The position numbers and the translations under genes are program-made. A stretch of DNA of 64,000 nt, taken from contig JAIVEN010000012.1 in NCBI GenBank assembly GCA_026686845.1, forward strand, positions 3,536,501 through 3,600,500, read 5' to 3'. Position 1 is the first letter of the stretch, and each line of letters opens with the position of its first letter. The DNA is from Adenanthera pavonina (Eukaryota; Streptophyta; Magnoliopsida; Fabales; Fabaceae). Under the pieces are notes generated by a model that saw only the letters and a program-made list of their open reading frames with translations, was not told the DNA's origin and ran no database searches. Below, piece by piece: positions 48,201 to 61,500 of this stretch.

Positions 48201-50341
48201 AGAACTTACAAATTTACCTGTACAATGATATTTCTCATTATCTATATCAGTTCATAATCTTATAAAAAAATGGGATTTTCAATCCCAATTCAATTTTTAA
48301 TTAAATATTTGAAAAGTCAAGAATATAATTTTTCCCAAGACAATTTAAAGTGTAAAAAGATATGCTTGACTGGCTACCATCTTCCATTATCTATATTAGT
48401 TCGGTACCACACAAAGATTTTGATTTTATCTCTTTTATGAAATTTTCAATCAAATGTTGAAATATCAAGAAAATTCGTGTTTTCAAGAGTAGTTTGCACA
48501 TTTGAATCAAGTACTCTTGACATTTCAAAATTTAATTAAAATTTCATAAAAGAACAAGAATTTGAATGTAGCAACAAAAATTCCAAATGTTTTGTTATGG
48601 ATGTTGTAAATTGATATTAATTTTATATCCTTGGTTAATATTAATTTTTATAATATAAATTTAGATTGCACAAAAACTACTCTTACGATTTTTCAATTTC
48701 AATTAATGGTTTGAAATAAAAGGAAAAATTATTTATAGATCTGATACGTTCACTTTGAAAGTCATCAACTGCTTTGTGAATAAAAATTTTAGAAAAGAAA
48801 GCTAACAAAAATTACAAATATATATATATTGATATTTCTCATTATCTATAACTGTTCATAATCTAAAAAAAATGGAATTTTTGCTCTCAATTTGAATTTT
48901 AATTAGATGTTTGAAGAGCGAAGAATATAATTTTCTCTAAGATAATTTGGAATTATAAAAAAGCATGCTTGAGTGAGTCTCATCTTCCATTATTCATGTT
49001 AGTTCAGTACCACACAAAGATTTTAAATTTATCTCTTTTATGGAATTTTTAATTAAATCTTAAACTATCAGGAATATTCATCTTTTTAACAGTAGCTTGC
49101 ATATTTGAATTTTCTACTCTTGACATTTTGAGATTTAATTAAAATTCCATAAAAGAACCAAAATTTGAAAATGCCAACAAAAATCCCAAATGTTTTGTTA
49201 TGGACATTGTAAGTTGATATGAATTTATATCCTTGGATAATATTAGTTCTTATTATAAAAATTTAGATTGCACAAAAAGTTCTTTTACGATTTTTTAATT
49301 TCAATTAATGGTTGCAAACGAAAAGAAAAATTATATAGAGATCCTATACGTTAATTTTTTTAAAAGTCATTAACTGCTTTGTGAAAAGAAATTTAAGATA
49401 AGAAAACAAAGAGAAATTACAAATTTACCTGTACATTGATATTGCTCATTATCTATATCAGTTCATAATCTCATAAAAAAATGAAATTTTCCATCTCAAT
49501 TCGATTTTTAATTAAATGTTTGAAAAGTCAAGAATATAATTTTCTCCAAGACAATTTAAAGTCTAAAAAAATATGCTTGACTGACTTCCATCTTTCATTA
49601 TCTATAATAGTTCAGTACCACACAAAGATTTTTATTTTATCTCTTTTATGGAATTTTCAATCAAATGTTGAAATATCAAGAAAATTCGTGTTTTCAAGAG
49701 TAGTTTGCACATTTGAATCGAGTACTCTTGACATTTCAAAATTCAATTAAAATTCCATAAAAGAACAAGAATTTGAATGTAGCAACAAAAATTCCGAATG
49801 TTTTGTTATGGATGTTGTAAATTGATATTAATTTTATATCCTTGGATAATATTAATTTTTATTATATAAATTTAGATTGCACAAAAACTACTCTTACGAT
49901 TTTTCAATTTCAATTAATGGTTTGAAATAAAAGGAAAAATTATTTATAGATCTGATACGTTCATTTTGAAAGTCATTAACTGCTTTGTGAATAACAATTT
50001 TAGAAAAGAAAGCTAACAAAAATTACAAATATATATATATTGATATTTCTCATTATCTATAACTATTCATAATCTAAAAAAAAATGGAATTTTTGCTCTC
50101 AATTTTGAATTTTAAGTAAATGTTTGAAGAGGGAAGAATATAATTTTCTCTAAGATAATTTGGAAGTATAAAAAAGCATGCTTGAGTAAGTCCCATTTGC
50201 CATTATCTATATTAGTTTAGTACCATACAATGATTTTGATTTTATCCCTTTTATGGAATTTTCAATTAAATGTTGAAATATCAAGAAAATTCATCTTTTC
50301 AAGAGAAGTTTGGATGTCTGAATTGACTACTTTTGACATTT
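45241..50341. repeat. Tandem satellite array, unit about 606 bp (array 3, left part)
   Basis: Unit anchors at about 45871, 46478, 47446, 48055, 48664, 49266 and 49875 give spacings of 607, 968 (one unit plus a partial one beginning near 46845), 609, 609, 602 and 609. Blocks near 47400-47740 and 49218-49560 are almost identical, 1.82 kb apart. The array is interrupted at 50341 by an LTR insertion and continues at 55535. Open frames at 47661 and 49481 are satellite products, not genes. Confidence 0.85.
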
Positions 50342-53300
50342 TGTAACAACCCTCAGTATAATATCCTACACTTAGTCTCAAGCTAACGGAAAGTATACTT
50401 GATAATGTGTATAGGACCAGAGAAACAAGGACAGAGGAAGAGTAAAGAGGAGATAGAACCACCTCATGTCATGGCCTGGACAGTGGCACCGTGACGAACA
50501 AGGTGAAAACTTGAAAAATTTTTCGGATAGAAGAGCTCTATGCAACAGCGAACTTACCTCCCACCGCGGTGCTAGACATTGGATATGTTTAAGTCTGAAG
50601 GCTTCAATCAACTAAAATAGAAAGAATAGGAGGTAGAAATAGAGGAGCTCTGCTAAAGCTTCAAAAATCTGACCCTTAGGGATGATTTATGGACTTAGGG
50701 AGTTTGATTAATTTTTGGTAAGTAGTCTTTGCTCTCCCTCCTTTATTTTCTCTTCAATTTTTGGGTTGAAATTTAGATATATGTGTGAGGGGTTAGTTTG
50801 GTTGGATTCCCACCGATTAAAATGCTTAGTTTGGTGTTATAGAACTATTATGTAGTGTTAGAAATGTTTGTGGATGAGTTTTGGTGGGATTATGATGAGT
50901 TCAAGTGGAACCCTAGGTTGGAAATTGTAAAGAGAGTGTGAAATCAGAGATGTATGAGGATGATTATAATGTGGATGACTAATTAGAGCTCTTTAGAGTG
51001 TAATTACATTGTTGGAACTATGGGTTAAGCTTAAATGGCTAAATTGTGGATTATGGTTGTTATGAGTATTGTGTTAATTAAGGATGTTATGATATTGTAG
51101 TGGTTGTTTGATTGATTAGAGGAGTTCAAGTCGTGGTTGACAATCCAAAAGCTAGTGGAAAATCCGTGTTTGGTGTCGGCGATTTAGGGTAACCGAGTGT
51201 TTGTGTTACATGTGTTATATGTTGATATATATATATATATGCGTGCTCCTATCCATACCGTGATATTGTTTGTATATGTGTATGGTTTTCTATATATTAT
51301 AATATGTACACGGCTATTTGTATATGATGAGTATGATGTGTATGTGTGATTTGTAGCATCCCCATACCATTACATGCTAGCATGACCATGATAATGATTA
51401 TGATGATGATATATATATTTGGAGGCATATTAGCATGGCATTGACATCATCTCCATTGATGTATATTGTGAGGTGGATGTTGGGGTGATGATGAGATGTG
51501 ATATCAGGACGATATGAGAAATGACAATGATTGATATGATATGATGTGATATGATTATATGATAAAATATCTTTGCCACTAAATCCTCTCCTATGGCTAG
51601 GAGAGTTAGGTGGCAGTAGATTTAGGGATGCATATTCCCTAAATCACCACCAATTCGAGTGGTCCAAGGAAAGGAGAACCATGGTCCAAGCATTAATGTA
51701 ACTTTTGGCTTAGTTGCATTAGTGTGAGGTGAGCTTAGTGATATCCCAAAATAGGTTTTCACTGACTATTGGAAGGGAATCACCTATCGGATATGTATTA
51801 TGTGTTACTAGCCCATGGCTCTAGCCATGTATGAGGGAGAACATGCATACCCTGTGTAACAACCCTAATTACATTATCCTAACTTAGTTTCCAGCTAACT
51901 AAGTGTAATTGGCGTTGTGTGCAGAACCAGAGGACTAGGATGGAGAAAAGACCAAAGTAGAGATAGAGAGGCTCCACATTGTAGTGAGACACAGGACCGC
52001 TGCAGCAAGCGAGCTATAATTTTGGAAATAGTCTCAGGTCGAAAGCATCCATGTTGCGGTGAACTTATGGCCATTACGGTGAGCGGGGAAAAATCTGTTT
52101 AAATCAGAAACATTTTAGTTTGGCTAAATGCGAGAGACAAAGAGAGAAACGGAGGGAGCAACGAAGAAGCAATGTTAGGGTTTCAATTTTTGGCTTTGGG
52201 AAGTGATTTCTAACCCCTTGGAGCTTGCTAAATTGTTGGTATGTGATCTTTACTCCTTTATCTCCATTTTTCATCATTTTTTAGTTAGATTTTTCGGATA
52301 CATGTTGGGATTTTCAATTTTGGCTGAAATCTACCGATTAAAATGGATGGAATGAGGTTAATAAAGTGTGATTTGGTGTTTAGGATGCTTGAGAATGAGT
52401 TTTAAAGGGAGTATGCATGTTTTGAGCATAAACCTAGGTTGAAATTGTTAGAGGGAGTATGGAATCTGAAATGTGTGTGGTTGATTTGAGTTTGAAAGGG
52501 CTTTAGAAGTTAATGATATATGGAAATGGTATTAGGACCTTGAGTTAGACCTAAATGGTTGAATTGTGGAATTTGGATAATTGTATTGTATGTTAATCAA
52601 GGATTTTTTTGGTATTGTAGAGGTTATTTGTTTGACCGGAGGAGTACATATCGTGTTGGATGGTTTGAGAAGCTTGTGGAATCGCATGTGTGTGATATTG
52701 AATGTTGATATGTATATATGCATAAAGACAATACAAACACCTAGACTAGAGGTAATCAGGTGTTTGTATTGTTTGTATGGTTTGTATCATATGTTGATAT
52801 ATATATCTATATATATGCATATTTCTGTTCATATCACAATATTGTATGTGTGTATGATTTTCTATATATATCGTGGTATGCACACGACTAGATATATACT
52901 GGATGATGATTATGATGATGATATGATGATGATTAGAGATGATGATGATGATTATGTGACATTATATGATGCATGCATGACATTGAGAAACATGATGATG
53001 ATGTTGATTATATGATGATATGATATGAGCATCACCGCATGACATTGTGAGGTATATGGTGGATTGGGTGGTGATGATGATGTGATATGATATGATGATA
53101 TATGATAAGAGAGGATAAGGATGAGATTTCTGCAGCTAAATCACCTCCTATGGCCAGGAGGGAAAGGTGGGCAATAGATTGCACCTTCCCTAAATCGTCA
53201 CCAATTCATGTTGGAAAAGGAGAAGGAGAACCACGATCTAAATATTAGTGTTATCTTTGGCCAGGTGCACTAATGAGAGGCAAGCTTGGTGATGTCCTGG

Positions 53301-55534
53301 AATCAGTCTTCACCAACTGTTAGAAAGGAATCGCCTATATGAAATGTCTTGTTATGACGACAGCTCGTGGTTCTAGCTGTGTACAAGGGAAACATGCATT
53401 CCATTTCATATTACATTCATGATATTATTGTATGAGATATATATATATATATATGCTTGTAGTTATCCTCGGTTACTAAGACATTGTCTTATACCCAATT
53501 TCCTATGAACTAACCTTTCAGGTGAAGGTTCTGGCACTAGCTTGGAAAAGATGAGAGAAGTATAGCCACTCCGGTGTTAGGAATATTAAGTCACTATAGT
53601 ATATGTGTGTATGGTCTATGTACTTTGTGTCAAGTAGGATAATGTTTGTAATTGCCACGAGAATCTGGATGATTGAAATGATGATGTTGGTACAATATGT
53701 ATGTGATGTTAATGATATTGATGTGGAATGGTTTTGAATGTGTTAAGTATGATGTATTGTGATGCATGCATGATTTAGGGTGTTGAAGTGTTAGTATGGT
53801 AGTGTATATGAGCCCAAAGGGGATTTTGGGACAAGGATGTGAGTTTTAGGACTATAACCCATTATGTCAATTTGAGGTTCAAATGGGTCAAATCTCATAG
53901 GAGTGGTTCCTTTGAGGTAAAACCTCTTTAAACAAGTTAGTAAAGTCAATTGAGACCAGTGTGAATAGTCCTTGAGTGCCTGTTTATTTTTTGTGGCAAT
54001 TGGAGGAGGTTTGTGATAAGTTTTGGTCAAAAAGTGGCCAAAAAGATGTCAGGTACTCAAAATCTCCATATGGAGAGGGATTAAAGTGAAATTGGTGTCT
54101 ATGGATAGTTTGGGATAAGATTGACTTGTAGGAGTTGGAATTAGATCAATCGAAGGTCAGAGTATAAAGTTATATGTGTCGGAAGTTCACCCGAGAGTTA
54201 GAGTTTGTGTTGATAAGGTATTAGCAGGGGGCGCTGCGGCGGCAGAGCCAAGCTGTAGCCCCAGATCCCCTATTTTGATAATTCTGAAATCCAAGAGCAC
54301 TAGTGCTATGGCAGTACTATAATGGTTGTGGCCCTGCACCCTGTCTCTGTTATTATGGTGTTCTTGAGATGTCTTGTGGCTTTTTATGCTGCTCTAATGA
54401 TTTGGAAGGTAAAGTTAAGGTGTTTTGAAATTCATTTTTGAAGTTTTTGGTCATGGTTGGAGGTTTTATTTGGTAAGGTGTTACACCATGTCATTTTGCA
54501 TTACGTTGCACCGTGTGCTTATATATGTGAATTGTAGATATAGGTTGCTTGTGTTTGTGTTCCTGGTTACTGAGACTTTGTCTCACACCCCCTCCCATGA
54601 CTAATATTTCAGGTGAAAACTCAGGTATTAGTCCGGAGAAGACAAAGGAGTTGTAGCCTTTCTAGTGTAAGGAATATTCAAGTCAATAGTAGTTTATGTA
54701 TGGTCTATGTTATTAGTTGTGCCAAGTAGGATAATATGTCTGTAATTGTTATGAAGACAAGCATATTGTGATGATGATGGTTGTATAATGTTGATAATGA
54801 TGAATGATATGTGATGATATCGATGATGTTGTGGTATTTACATATTCATGTATGGTTGTATGTATGTGATGATGATTTGGACCCCGGTCAAAGTCATTAC
54901 TATTAGAACAGGTGTCTATGAATCATAATGGCTGTATGTGGGAGTCCAAAGGGGATTTTGGGTCTTGTATGTGTGTTTTGAGCATGTAGCTTATTATGTG
55001 AAATTGGGGTTCAAGGGCGCCAAATCTCAGAGAAATGATTTCTTTAGGGTGAAACCTCTTTAGATAAGTTGGTTGAATCAAATAGGACTTGTGTGAATGG
55101 TCCTTAAGTGCCAAATTGCCCTTGGTGGCAATTAGAGAAGGTTGGTTGTGAGTTTTGGTCAAAAAGTGGCTAAAACGGTCCTAGATGTCCAAATTTTCCA
55201 TACAGAGATGGATTGAGATGAAACCAATGTTTATGGATATATTGGGATAAAATTGACCTATAGGAGTTGGAATCAGGTCAATTGGAGCTCGGAGTACACA
55301 GTTGTGTGCTTCGGAAGTTTTTTGGAAAAATCAACAAATTGCAAATACAAAATATGATATGGGTGCCGCAGCATAGCACCAAAAGTTTGGCCATGGCACT
55401 AAGTGCTATTGCCTTTGCCGCAACTATACTGTAGCTCAAAGCAGCCTAGCCCTATTTTGGTGTTGTTAGGAGTTTTTCTCTATTTTTTATATTTTAGGAG
55501 TTGTTTTCGGGGCTTTTGGGAGTAGGCTATTACA
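50342..55534 (+). repeat. Outer solo LTR, interrupted by a second solo LTR
   Basis: Begins TGTAACAACCC and ends CTATTACA. The flanks are CATTT (50337-50341) and CATTT (55535-55539), a perfect 5-bp target duplication inside one satellite unit. Without the nested element and its target copy it is about 2.56 kb, matching the 2.45-kb LTR at 27860-30306 in sequence and orientation. No internal retrotransposon sequence remains, hence a solo LTR. GAT-rich simple repeats occur around 51390-51550. Confidence 0.85.
51855..54485 (+). repeat. Inner solo LTR of the same family
   Basis: Begins TGTAACAACCCTAATTAC and ends GGTGTTACA, about 2.63 kb, flanked by CCCTG (51850-51854) and CCATG (54486-54490), a 5-bp duplication with one mismatch. 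The outer LTR resumes after it ('catgcata...' then 'tcattttgcattac'). It has the same landmarks as the LTR at 27860, e.g. 'ctgcagctaaatcacctcc'. Open frames inside are not genes. Confidence 0.8.
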
Positions 55535-56870
55535 CATTTCAAAATTTAATTAAAATTCTATAAAGGAACAAAAATTTGAATGTAGCAACAAAAATTTCAA
55601 ATGTTTTACTACGAACATTGTAAATTGATATGAATTTTATATTCTTGGATAATATTAATTCTTATTGTAAAAATTTAGATTGCACAAAAAGTTCTCTTAT
55701 ATTTTTTCAATTTCAATTAATGGTTTGAACTCAAAAGAAAAATTATTTATAGATTCGATACGTTCATTTTGAAAGTCATCAACTACTTTGTAAATAGCAA
55801 TTTTAGAAAAGAAAAACTAATAGAAATTACAAATTTATCTATATATTGATATTTTTCATTATCTTTATCAGTTCATAATCTCATAAAAAATATGGAATTT
55901 TTTTCTCAATTTGAATTTTAATTAAATGTTTGAAGGCTGAAGAATAAAATTTTCTCCAAGAAAATTTAGAAGTATAAAAAAGCATGCTTGACTGACTCCC
56001 ATCTTCCATTATCTATATTAGTTTAGTACCACACAAAGATTTTGATTTTATCTCTTTTATGCAATTTTTAATTAATTGTTGAAATATCAGGAAAATTTGT
56101 CTTTTCGAGTGTAGTTTGCACATTTGAATTGACTATTCTTGACATTTCAAAATTTAATTAAAATTCCATAAAAGTACAAAAATTTGAATGTAGTAGCAAA
56201 AATTCCAAATGTTTTGTTATGTATGTTGTAAATTGATATGAATTTTATATCTTAGTATAGTATTAATTTTTATTATATAAATTTAGATTGCACAAAAAGT
56301 TTTCTTATGATTTTTCAATTTCAATTAATGATTTGAAATGAAAGAAAAATTATTTATAGATCCTATATGTTCATTATTTTAAAGTCATCACTTGTTTTGT
56401 TTATAGAAATTTTAGAAAAGAAAACTAACTGAAATGACAAAGTTATCTATATATTGATAATTTTTATTATCTATATTGGTTCATAATGTCATAAAAAATA
56501 TGAAATTTTCGCTCTCAATTCAAATTTTAGTTAAATGTTTGAAATGCGAAGAATATAATTTTCTTCAAGATAATTTACAAGTATAAAAAAATATGCTTGT
56601 CAAGTCCCATTTTCCATTATCTTTAATCGTTTAGTACCACACAAATATTTTGATTTTCTTTCTTTTATGGAATTTTTAATTAAATGTTGAAATATCAACA
56701 AAATTCGCCTTTTTAAGAGTAGTTTACACATTTGATTTGGTTCCTCTTAACATTTCAAAATTTAATTAAAATTCTATATGAATACAAAAATTTAAATGTA
56801 GCAGCAAAAATTCTAAATGTTTTGTTTCATATATTGTAAATTAATATGAATAATAAGAATTAGTAAATTA
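55535..56870. repeat. Satellite array 3, right part
   Basis: Picks up exactly where 50341 left off ('catttcaaaatttaattaaaattc'). Anchors at 55678 and 56286 (608 apart). It ends near 56870 with 'aatatgaataataagaattag'. Confidence 0.85.
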
Positions 56871-56880
56871 CTCATGCGAC

Positions 56881-57021
56881 CTAAGTTCCCAAAGTGATTG
56901 ATTGGTAGATGACAAAGGCATCCCAAACTCCAACAAGTTTTTTGACTCTATTTACAAGTTCATCTATGTCCAACATTGTATCTTCCAAACTATGTAATCC
57001 TTTCTTGCCTCTTTTAAGGGT
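56881..57021 (-). pseudogene. Short coding-like fragment, unrecognised
   Basis: A 46-codon minus-strand frame: LKRGKKGLHSLEDTMLDIDE, then LVNRVKKLVGVWDAF, then VIYQSITLGT and stop. The pattern of charged and hydrophobic residues suggests a helical segment of a real protein, unlike the AT-rich noise around it. It has no start codon and no adjoining exon. Confidence 0.25.
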
Positions 57022-57674
57022 TTATGATTAAACAATCCACCATTCGTGTTGTCTCTATTGATTTGACATTAAAAATTTAACATATTTTTAAATAATTTTA
57101 ATATAACAATTTAAATAAATGTGTTAAAAATATTAAATCATAATAAAATTTATAACAAAATAAAAGTATGGCGAATTGATCAATATAAAATATAAAAATG
57201 TGTAAGAAACTATGGTGAACAATTCAGTTTGTCTCTAACTTTGTACAAATGCATTGTATTCATTCTAGTTGGAAATTAAAATTAAAAAAAGTGTAGAAAA
57301 TATTATTAAAATATATTTATATTAACAAAGGGAATTTCATCCTAAAGAAAAGGTTAAATGCAGTGAGTTAACAATTTCTGAATAATTGGGTGGATAGAAA
57401 TGAAATTTTGAAAATAAAGCGAATATCTATGTAACATAACTTTTCATTTTAGGAGACGTCCGTAAAAGTTTCCAAAACATAAAGTATAATAGTCTAATCT
57501 CCCTTGTGTTTTAGCCTTAATTACAAAGATTTCATCTATGGTTTGTCTCCTTTCCACTTTTATGATCTCTCAAGGATAAATCCTCCTTAATTAAAATAAT
57601 AAAGTGTGAATAAATAAATAGTTAAATAATAAGGCTGGCCCAACAAAAAATAATTAAAATAATAATGAGTTAAT
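57022..57674. other. AT-rich DNA upstream of the truncated chromovirus
   Basis: No LTR-like start or end and no primer-binding site, which indicates that the chromovirus that follows has lost its 5' LTR and leader. Confidence 0.4.
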
Positions 57675-58451
57675 TTGTTGATAATGAGTTATCCCACTGA
57701 AGTACATGTAATTACCATCTCAAACCATGTGTGCAAATGGAAAAAACAACCTGTAGACCCATCTTTTGAGCAAGAGACTAGGCTAACAATGGAGCAGCCC
57801 GTTGCACAGAAAAATGATGGAGAAATTCATCTATCAGACTTTATGAAGCTCAAACCCCCTTCTTTCTCGGGTATAGAGGCAACTGGAGATCCACAAAATT
57901 TCATAGATGACATAGCTCGCCTTTGTAGAGCATTAGGATGTTCATCAATCAGAACTGCAGAGTTGGCAGAGTTTCGCCTGACAGGAAATGCTCGCAAATG
58001 GTATGAGACCATGTTAGAAGGGAGATCCCGAGATTCACCTCCTTTAGATTAGGAAGGATTTAAAGAGCGGTTCATGAGGCGTTTTCTCCCACAAACTATT
58101 AGGGATACGAGAGCAAGGGAATTTGAGGTACTTAAGAAAACAGAAGATATGACTGTTAATGAGTATGAGATAAAATTTACTCAGTTATCACGATATGCCC
58201 CTCACTTGGTGGCTACAGAGGAGATGCGTGCGAAGCGATTTGTCCAGGGTTTACCAGATCATCTGTTTCGATCAGTGGCAAAACCCCGCTATGAATCTTA
58301 TGAAGATGTAGTCGAAAGTGCTAGACTTTTTGAGGCTCGAGTGATGGAAAGTAGGAATAATCAGGGGTGGAATAAGCGCCAACGTTCTGAGAGCATGCAA
58401 GGAAATAAGCAGGGTCATGGGGGAAGTAATTCTGGAAGAGGGATCATTTAA
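57675..58451 (+). pseudogene. Chromovirus gag, 5'-truncated
   Basis: One frame, shared with pol, interrupted by TAG at 58050-58052 (PPLD-stop-EGFKERF, where the family has Trp or a similar residue) and TAA at 58449-58451 (GRGII-stop-GQQGYQ). It carries the Ty3 gag core: HLSDFMKLKPPSFSG, then ELAEFRLTGNARKWYE, FKERFMRRFLP, EFEVLKKTEDMTVNEYEIKF and LSRYAPHLV..KRFVQGLP. The true N-terminus is missing; sequence before about 57770 looks unrelated. Gag would form the virus-like particle. The ATG at 57675 is unlikely to be the original start. Confidence 0.85.
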
Positions 58452-58517
58452 GGCCAACAAGGTTATCAAAAGAACTTTCAGCAATATGGAGGACAAAATA
58501 GGTATCCTCTTAATGCA

Positions 58518-61500
58518 ATGTTCAACAACCAAATTAATCAGCCTCATATTTCTCAACCTAGCAGCGGCAAGGGTTCGACTTTTGGAAATCCCCTATTATG
58601 CTCCAAATGTGGGAGGTTTCATACTAGTGTCTGCCTTGGATTGTTGAAGGCATGCTATCAATGTGGGGTGCAGGGCCACATTAGAAGGGATTGCCCTATG
58701 ATTACAGGGCAACCAAATTTCAGTCACATACCTACACCTACAGCATTACTGCCACCACCAACAGCAGCAGTGCCATTGAGACAGGTTGGGGGACCACAAG
58801 GTCCAGGTCCTAGTGGGTTGCAAACTAGCGGCAGAGGATCAGGTGCTCAAAATCAAGGTCAGGTTGGAAGGGGTCAAGCTGGAAGGAGTCAAGCAGGAAG
58901 AGGTCAAGCTGGAAGGGGTCAGGCTCGAGTATTTACGATGACTCGCCAAGATGTCCAAGCATCGAATGATGTGGTTACAGGTATACTCCAAATATATACT
59001 TTTGATGCTTATGTTTTGTTTGATCCTGGAGCCACACATTCTTTTGTGTCCCCATTCTTTGCTTTGAGATTTGGTAGAAATGCAACACATTTAGATGAAC
59101 ACTTAGAAGTAGCCACACCCGTGGGAGAGTCAATTATGGAAAATTTGGTATACAAGTCGTGTGAAGTTTCAATAGGAGGTAATAATTCTTTAGCTGATTT
59201 AGTAGTTCTTGATATGATGGATTTCGATGTGATTTTGGGCATGGATTGGCTGTCATCTTGCCATGCTATGGTTGATTGTCATAATAAAGCAGTACATTTC
59301 AAGTCATTAGAAGGAAATACATGTACCTTCCAAGGTGATCGAAGCTTTGTTCCTCATAATATAATTTCAGCATTAAGGGCAAGGAGATTATTGAGGAAAG
59401 GGTGTAAAGGGTATTTGGCAGTAGTTAAAAATACACAAGCAACAGAAGTAAGTTTAGAAAATATACTTGTGGTATGTGAGTTCCCTGATGTCTTTCCTGA
59501 AGACTTACCTGGGTTACCTCCAGAAAGGGAGATTGAGTTTTGTATTGACCTAATTCCCAACATCCAACCTATTTCCATACCCCCTTATAGAATGGCACCT
59601 GCAGAACTTAGGGAGTTAAAGGAACAATTACAAGATCTTGTTGACAAGGGTTTTATACGCCCTAGTACTTCTCCATGGGGTGCTCCGGTGTTATTCGTCA
59701 AGAAGAAAGATGGATATATGCGGTTATGCATTGACTATAGGCAGCTTAATAAAGTAACAGTAAAAAATAAGTATCCTTTGCCCCGGATTGATGACTTGTT
59801 CGATCAACTCCAAGGTGCTCAATGTTTTTCGAAAATTGATTTGAGATCAGGATATCATCAGTTGAGAATTAGAGAAGAAGACATCTCAAAGACGGCTTTT
59901 AGGACGCGCTATGGACACTATGAGTTCTTGGTTATGTCATTTGGACTCACAAATGCCCCAGCAGCTTTTATGGACTTGATGAATCGAGATTTCAAGCCTT
60001 TCTTGGATCATTTTGTGATTGTATTCATTGATGATATTCTTGTGTATTCAAAGAATAAGGAAGAGCATGAACAACATTTAAGGATGACTTTGCAGACCTT
60101 AAGAGAACACCAGTTGTATGCTAAGTTCTCTAAATGTGAGTTTTGGCTTGATAGTGTAGCTTTCTTGGGACACATGGTTTCTAAAGATGGGATCAGTGTG
60201 GATATGAATAAGGTCGAAGCAGTGCAAAATTGGCCGAGACCTACTACAGTGACTGAGATACGTAGCTTCCTTGGATTAGCAGGATACTATCGCAGGTTTG
60301 TTAAAGATTTTTCCAAACTTGCAGCCCCTTTAACTAGGTTGACTAGAAAAGGAGTGAAGTTTCAATGGACTGATGAATGTGAGGAAAGTTTTCAAAAGTT
60401 AAAGGATTACCTAACATCAGCACCGATATTAGCTCTTCCCTCTGGTAGTGGTGGTTATACTATTTATTGTGATGCATCAAGAGTTGGCCTAGGGTGCGTG
60501 TTAATGCAGAATGGGAAGGTGATTGCATATGCATCTAGACAACTCAAGAAACATGAGCAAAATTACCCAACACATGATCTGGAGATGGCAGCTATTATTT
60601 TTGCTTTGAAAATATGGAGACACTATTTGTATGGTGAGACCTGCGAGATTTACACGGACCATAAAAGTCTTATGTATATCTTTGAGCAGCGGGACTTGAA
60701 CTTGAGACAGAGAAGATGGATGGAGCTTTTGAAGGATTATGATTGCAATATCATGTATCATCCAGACAAGGCTAATGTTGTTGCAGATGCCTTAAGCAGG
60801 AAGTCTATGGGTAGTCTAGCCCATATGTCCAAGGTCAAGAGACCTATTGTCAAGGAGTTTCAAAGCCTTATCGAAAATGGTGTACAGTTTGGGATCACAA
60901 GGACTGGTTCGCTAGTAGCTCATGTGCAACTTCGTTCTACTTTAGTAGATAAAATTAAAGCAGCACAAAATCAAGATCCTCAGTTGAAAGAGATTAGGGA
61001 TGGTATAAGTGAAGGGAAAATGCAGGAATTCATGATAGACTCGGAGGGTGTTTTGCGTTGTGTTCATCGCTTATGTGTGCCAGACGTTGAAGAGTTAAGA
61101 AGAAAAATATTAGAAGAAGCTCATCACTCTTCTTACACTTTTCACCCAGGATCTAATAAGATGTATCAAGACTTGAGAGAATTGTATTGGTGGAAAGGGA
61201 TGAAGAAGGATGTGGCAGAGTTTGTATCTAGATGTTTAGTGTGTCAACAAGTGAAAGCGGAACACCAAAAGCCTGCAGGTTTATTACAACAGATTGAAAT
61301 TCCAGAGTGGAAATGGGAGAGGATCACTATGGATTTTGTGATGGGATTACCTAAAACTCTTAAAGGGTATGACTCGATATGGGTGATTGTTGATCGATTA
61401 ACCAAGTCTGCATATTTCTTGCCTGTAAAGATGACTTACAGTGTAGCTCAATATGCTAAACTCTACATAGATGAAATTGTCTCTCTTCATGGTGTGCCAA

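Noticed and set aside
47661..49750. Two similar ~89-residue open frames (47661-47930 and 49481-49750)
   Set aside because: They lie in equivalent positions of the ~606-bp satellite and share its sequence; composition is that of AT-rich repeats, with no protein features.
52581..53015. 144-codon open frame with Asp/Met-rich tail
   Set aside because: It lies wholly inside the inner solo LTR and its tail is a GAT-type simple repeat.
8290..56870. CRISPR array
   Set aside because: The ~606-bp and 119-bp repeats are direct tandem repeats without short unique spacers, in plant nuclear DNA.
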